From JAHEKD01 sp965215945 (GTDB lineage: Bacteria > Pseudomonadota > Gammaproteobacteria > Arenicellales > JAHEKD01), in the NCBI GenBank assembly GCA_965215945.1, contig CBDCFC010000004.1, forward strand, positions 1-64,000: a DNA stretch of 64,000 nt, written 5' to 3'. The notes under the pieces were generated by a model, which ran no database searches, was not told the DNA's origin, and saw only the letters and a program-made list of their open reading frames with translations. The position numbers were made by a program, and so were the translations under genes. Every line of letters starts with the position of its first letter. Positions within the stretch are counted from its first letter, which is position 1. Shown one piece after another: positions 62,054-64,000 of the stretch.

Positions 62054-63235
62054 ATGAGTAGAAATGTCGTCATCGTTGATTCCGTCAGGACCCCCATTGG
62101 CAATTTTGGTGGCAGCCTGTCTAAGGTATCCGCTGTGGAACTGGGCACTACAGTCATTAAAGCACTGCTTGATCGCTCAAAAATCAAACCCGAGGAAGTC
62201 GATGAAGTAATTATGGGTCAGATCTTGGCCGCCGGCTGCGGCCAAAACCCGGCACGCCAGGCCTCTATTCATGCCGGATTACCCGATACCGTTCCTGCCA
62301 TGACTATTAATAAACTTTGTGGCAGCGGATTGAAATCAGTTCAACTGGCGGCACAGGCCATTAAAGCCGGTGATGCCGACATGATTATTGCCGGTGGCAT
62401 GGAAAGCATGACCAATGCTGTCCATGTATTGCCGAATTCCCGAAACGGTTCACGCTTAGGTGATTGGAAAATGCTGGACACAATGCTAGCCGATGGACTG
62501 CTGGATGCTTTTCACGGTTACCACATGGGCACTACGGCTGAAAACATCGCCGAGAAATATGGCTTTACCCGTGAACAACAGGATGAATTTGCGGCCAAAT
62601 CCCAGCAGAAAGCGGAAGCGGCGCAGAAAGCCGACAAATTTGCCGATGAAATCGTCCCGGTTGAAATTCCTCAGCGCAAAGGTGACCCGATTGTTTTTGA
62701 CACCGATGAATTTCCTAAACACGGTACCACAGCCGAAGGTCTAGCTAAACTTCGCCCCGCATTTTCCAAAGAAGGTACTGTAACGGCCGCGAATGCTTCA
62801 GGCATCAACGACGGAGCTGCCGCTCATCTGGTCATGAGTGAAGAAAAAGCCAAAGAATTAGGCCTGACACCACTGGTCACCATCAAAGCCTACAGCAGTG
62901 CCGGCGTTGATCCGGCTATCATGGGCACCGGGCCGATCCCGGCAACGCAAAAATGCTTGAAGAATGCTGGCTGGACTACAGATGACCTGGATTTGGTTGA
63001 AGCCAATGAAGCCTTTGCAGCCCAAGCCATGTCGGTGAACCATGATTTAGGCTGGGATACCGATAAAGTTAATGTCAATGGTGGTGCGATTGCGCTTGGC
63101 CATCCTATCGGCGCTTCGGGTGCCAGGGTATTGGCTACGTTGATTTATGAAATGAAACGTCAGGACGCTAACAAAGGTCTGGCCACTTTATGTATTGGTG
63201 GTGGACAAGGTGTAGCGCTGGCCGTAGAAAGATAA
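62054..63235 (+). CDS. phaA: Acetyl-CoA C-acetyltransferase (beta-ketothiolase)
   Basis: A 393-residue thiolase that condenses two acetyl-CoA to acetoacetyl-CoA, the first step to polyhydroxybutyrate. Active Cys89 in NKLCGSGLKSVQ, VEANEAFAAQAM, His in NGGAIALGHPIGASGARV, and Cys in LCIGGGQGVAL. A strong ribosome site (AAAGGAG) precedes the ATG. It is cotranscribed with phaC and phaR. Confidence 0.95.
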   Translation: MSRNVVIVDSVRTPIGNFGGSLSKVSAVELGTTVIKALLDRSKIKPEEVDEVIMGQILAAGCGQNPARQASIHAGLPDTVPAMTINKLCGSGLKSVQLAAQAIKAGDADMIIAGGMESMTNAVHVLPNSRNGSRLGDWKMLDTMLADGLLDAFHGYHMGTTAENIAEKYGFTREQQDEFAAKSQQKAEAAQKADKFADEIVPVEIPQRKGDPIVFDTDEFPKHGTTAEGLAKLRPAFSKEGTVTAANASGINDGAAAHLVMSEEKAKELGLTPLVTIKAYSSAGVDPAIMGTGPIPATQKCLKNAGWTTDDLDLVEANEAFAAQAMSVNHDLGWDTDKVNVNGGAIALGHPIGASGARVLATLIYEMKRQDANKGLATLCIGGGQGVALAVER

Positions 63236-63259
63236 ATGGAATAACTCACAGGTACAAAC

Positions 63260-63718
63260 ATGAGCGACGAACCACGGATTATAAAAAAATATCAAAATCG
63301 TTGTCTTTATGATACGCAAGCAAGCGCGTACATCAGTATTAATGATTTAAAGCAGATGATTTATGAAGGCAAAGAATTTGTTGTTCACCAAGCCAAATCA
63401 AAAAAGGACATTACCCGTAGTGTATTGTTGCAAATCATCGCCGATGAAGAAAACGGCAATGAACCGATGTTTACACCTGACATGTTGATGAAATTAATTC
63501 GCATGCATGGGGCTTCCATGCAGAATGTTTACGGTGGTTATTTACAGCAAAGCATGGATATTTTTGAGTCAAAGTCTAAAGAATTTTTTGATCAAATGGG
63601 TAAAACCATGTCCAACAACCCAATGACGATGTGGGCGGATTTAACCCAGCAAAACCTGCAACATTGGCAGGAATTTCAGCAAAGTTTTTTTACAGGCTCG
63701 ACCAAGCCTAAGAAGTAA
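63260..63718 (+). CDS. phaR: PHA synthesis repressor PhaR
   Basis: A 152-residue regulator. The N-terminal DNA/PHB-binding domain reads RIIKKYQNRCLYDTQASAYI, ISINDLKQMIYEGKEFVV and RSVLLQIIADEE; a second domain (residues ~75-150) is helical and rich in Gln/Met. PhaR represses phasin and pha genes until PHA appears and titrates it away. A palindrome upstream of phaC is the likely self-control site. It lies 24 bases after phaA. Confidence 0.95.
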   Translation: MSDEPRIIKKYQNRCLYDTQASAYISINDLKQMIYEGKEFVVHQAKSKKDITRSVLLQIIADEENGNEPMFTPDMLMKLIRMHGASMQNVYGGYLQQSMDIFESKSKEFFDQMGKTMSNNPMTMWADLTQQNLQHWQEFQQSFFTGSTKPKK

Positions 63719-63742
63719 CCGTGGGCACTCAATCTAACATCT

Positions 63743-63806
63743 TCCCGACATTCTTGATTAAAGCAATCACGGATTAAATCCATCAATGAATGTTCGGGAT
63801 TTTTTG
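63743..63806 (+). terminator. Terminator after phaR
   Basis: TCCCGACATTC (63743-63753) pairs with GAATGTTCGGGA (63788-63799), one base bulged, around a long loop, and TTTTTT follows (63800-63805). It separates the phaCAR operon from phaB. Confidence 0.65.
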
Positions 63807-63889
63807 TTGTTAATAGATTGTGCATCACACCATTAAGAATCCAAAGGTTTATGTAGGACTGAGTTAACTAATTTGAAGGAGCATTAATC

Positions 63890-64000
63890 ATGAGTAAAAA
63901 AGTTGCACTAGTCACCGGTGGTACGGGTGGTATAGGTACCGCAGTTTGTAAGGAATTGCATGATCAGGGACATACTGTCGTTGCTTGTTACTTGCCACAG
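63890..64000 (+). CDS. phaB: Acetoacetyl-CoA reductase, 5' part
   Basis: The first 37 codons before the window ends: MSKKVALVTGGTGGIGTAVC and so on to VVACYLPQ. The GGTGGIG Rossmann loop and the VVACY start of strand 2 match acetoacetyl-CoA reductases (SDR family), which supply (R)-3-hydroxybutyryl-CoA to PhaC using NADPH. AAGGAG sits eight bases before the ATG at 63890. The remainder is outside the window. Confidence 0.88.
   Translation, partial: MSKKVALVTGGTGGIGTAVCKELHDQGHTVVACYLPQ

Noticed and set aside
1..64000. tRNA, rRNA, CRISPR arrays or a replication origin
   Set aside because: I saw no cloverleaf, no regularly spaced repeat array, no rRNA-like stretch and no DnaA-box cluster in reading both strands; a small RNA gene could still be missed by eye.

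Overview
The window reads as chromosomal DNA of a gammaproteobacterium, probably marine or aquatic and polyhydroxyalkanoate (PHA)-storing. The case rests on the PHA genes at the right end, a LbtU-like porin, LpxL-type acyltransferase and heptosyltransferase-type genes, and scattered intergenic repeats of the kind common in this class. I cannot fix the genus. The sequence is moderately AT-rich, and visibly more so between about 28 and 52.6 kb.

Layout: (a) 1-11.8 kb, general accessory genes: DMT exporters, ArsR-type regulators, alkA and ogt repair genes, a rhomboid protease, a HIRAN protein followed by a lone attC-like site and a molybdenum-carrier gene, a LysE exporter, and a large TPR protein with a Cys-rich tail. 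(b) 11.9-16.7 kb: moaC and moeA for molybdopterin, a methyltransferase, an exporter, a VapBC toxin-antitoxin pair and a hotdog-fold protein. (c) 16.8-23.2 kb: a tightly coupled operon for methylated-amine metabolism (class III aminotransferase, MttB-family methyltransferase, SRPBCC protein, maleate-isomerase-like protein, dimethylglycine-dehydrogenase-like oxidase). (d) 23.5-26.8 kb: a two-component system beside an outer-membrane porin. (e) 28-52.6 kb: a surface-glycan/LPS island with one GT4 and four GT9 glycosyltransferase genes, a WaaP-like kinase, a GT39-like transferase, a carbamoyltransferase module (SGNH hydrolase, SxtJ, DUF5989, carbamoyltransferase), an LpxL-like acyltransferase, two purple-acid-phosphatase-like membrane phosphoesterases, two orphan OmpR-type response regulators, a membrane-anchored LuxR-type regulator and two related exported beta-sandwich proteins. 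(f) 52.6-60.1 kb: a cupredoxin/DUF4142 pair, an AraC regulator, and a set of small enzymes with two PII-like proteins under a WYL regulator. (g) 60.2-64 kb: phaC-phaA-phaR and the start of phaB.

The best candidate for something undescribed is the control of the glycan island. Seven promoters carry the same tandem box, YTAAG-N6-YTAAG (11-bp period), two of them with one mismatch. It is the geometry of OmpR/PhoB-type binding sites, and one copy lies in front of one of the two orphan regulators. A second signal, the palindrome ATTACC-N4-GGTAAT, occurs three times 170-200 bp upstream of island genes. The carbamoyltransferase module is bracketed by ~190-bp direct repeats, each carrying one tandem box, a promoter and a signal-peptide start, as if the module had captured that promoter. 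The island also shows duplication and decay: a second phosphoesterase copy with frameshifts, a GT4 tail fragment, and a GT9 gene split by an IS200/IS605 element.

Caution: about ten genes across the window are broken by single-base length changes, mostly in short homopolymers. Many of these genes sit in otherwise intact operons, so sequencing or assembly error is as likely as true decay. I flag each one.
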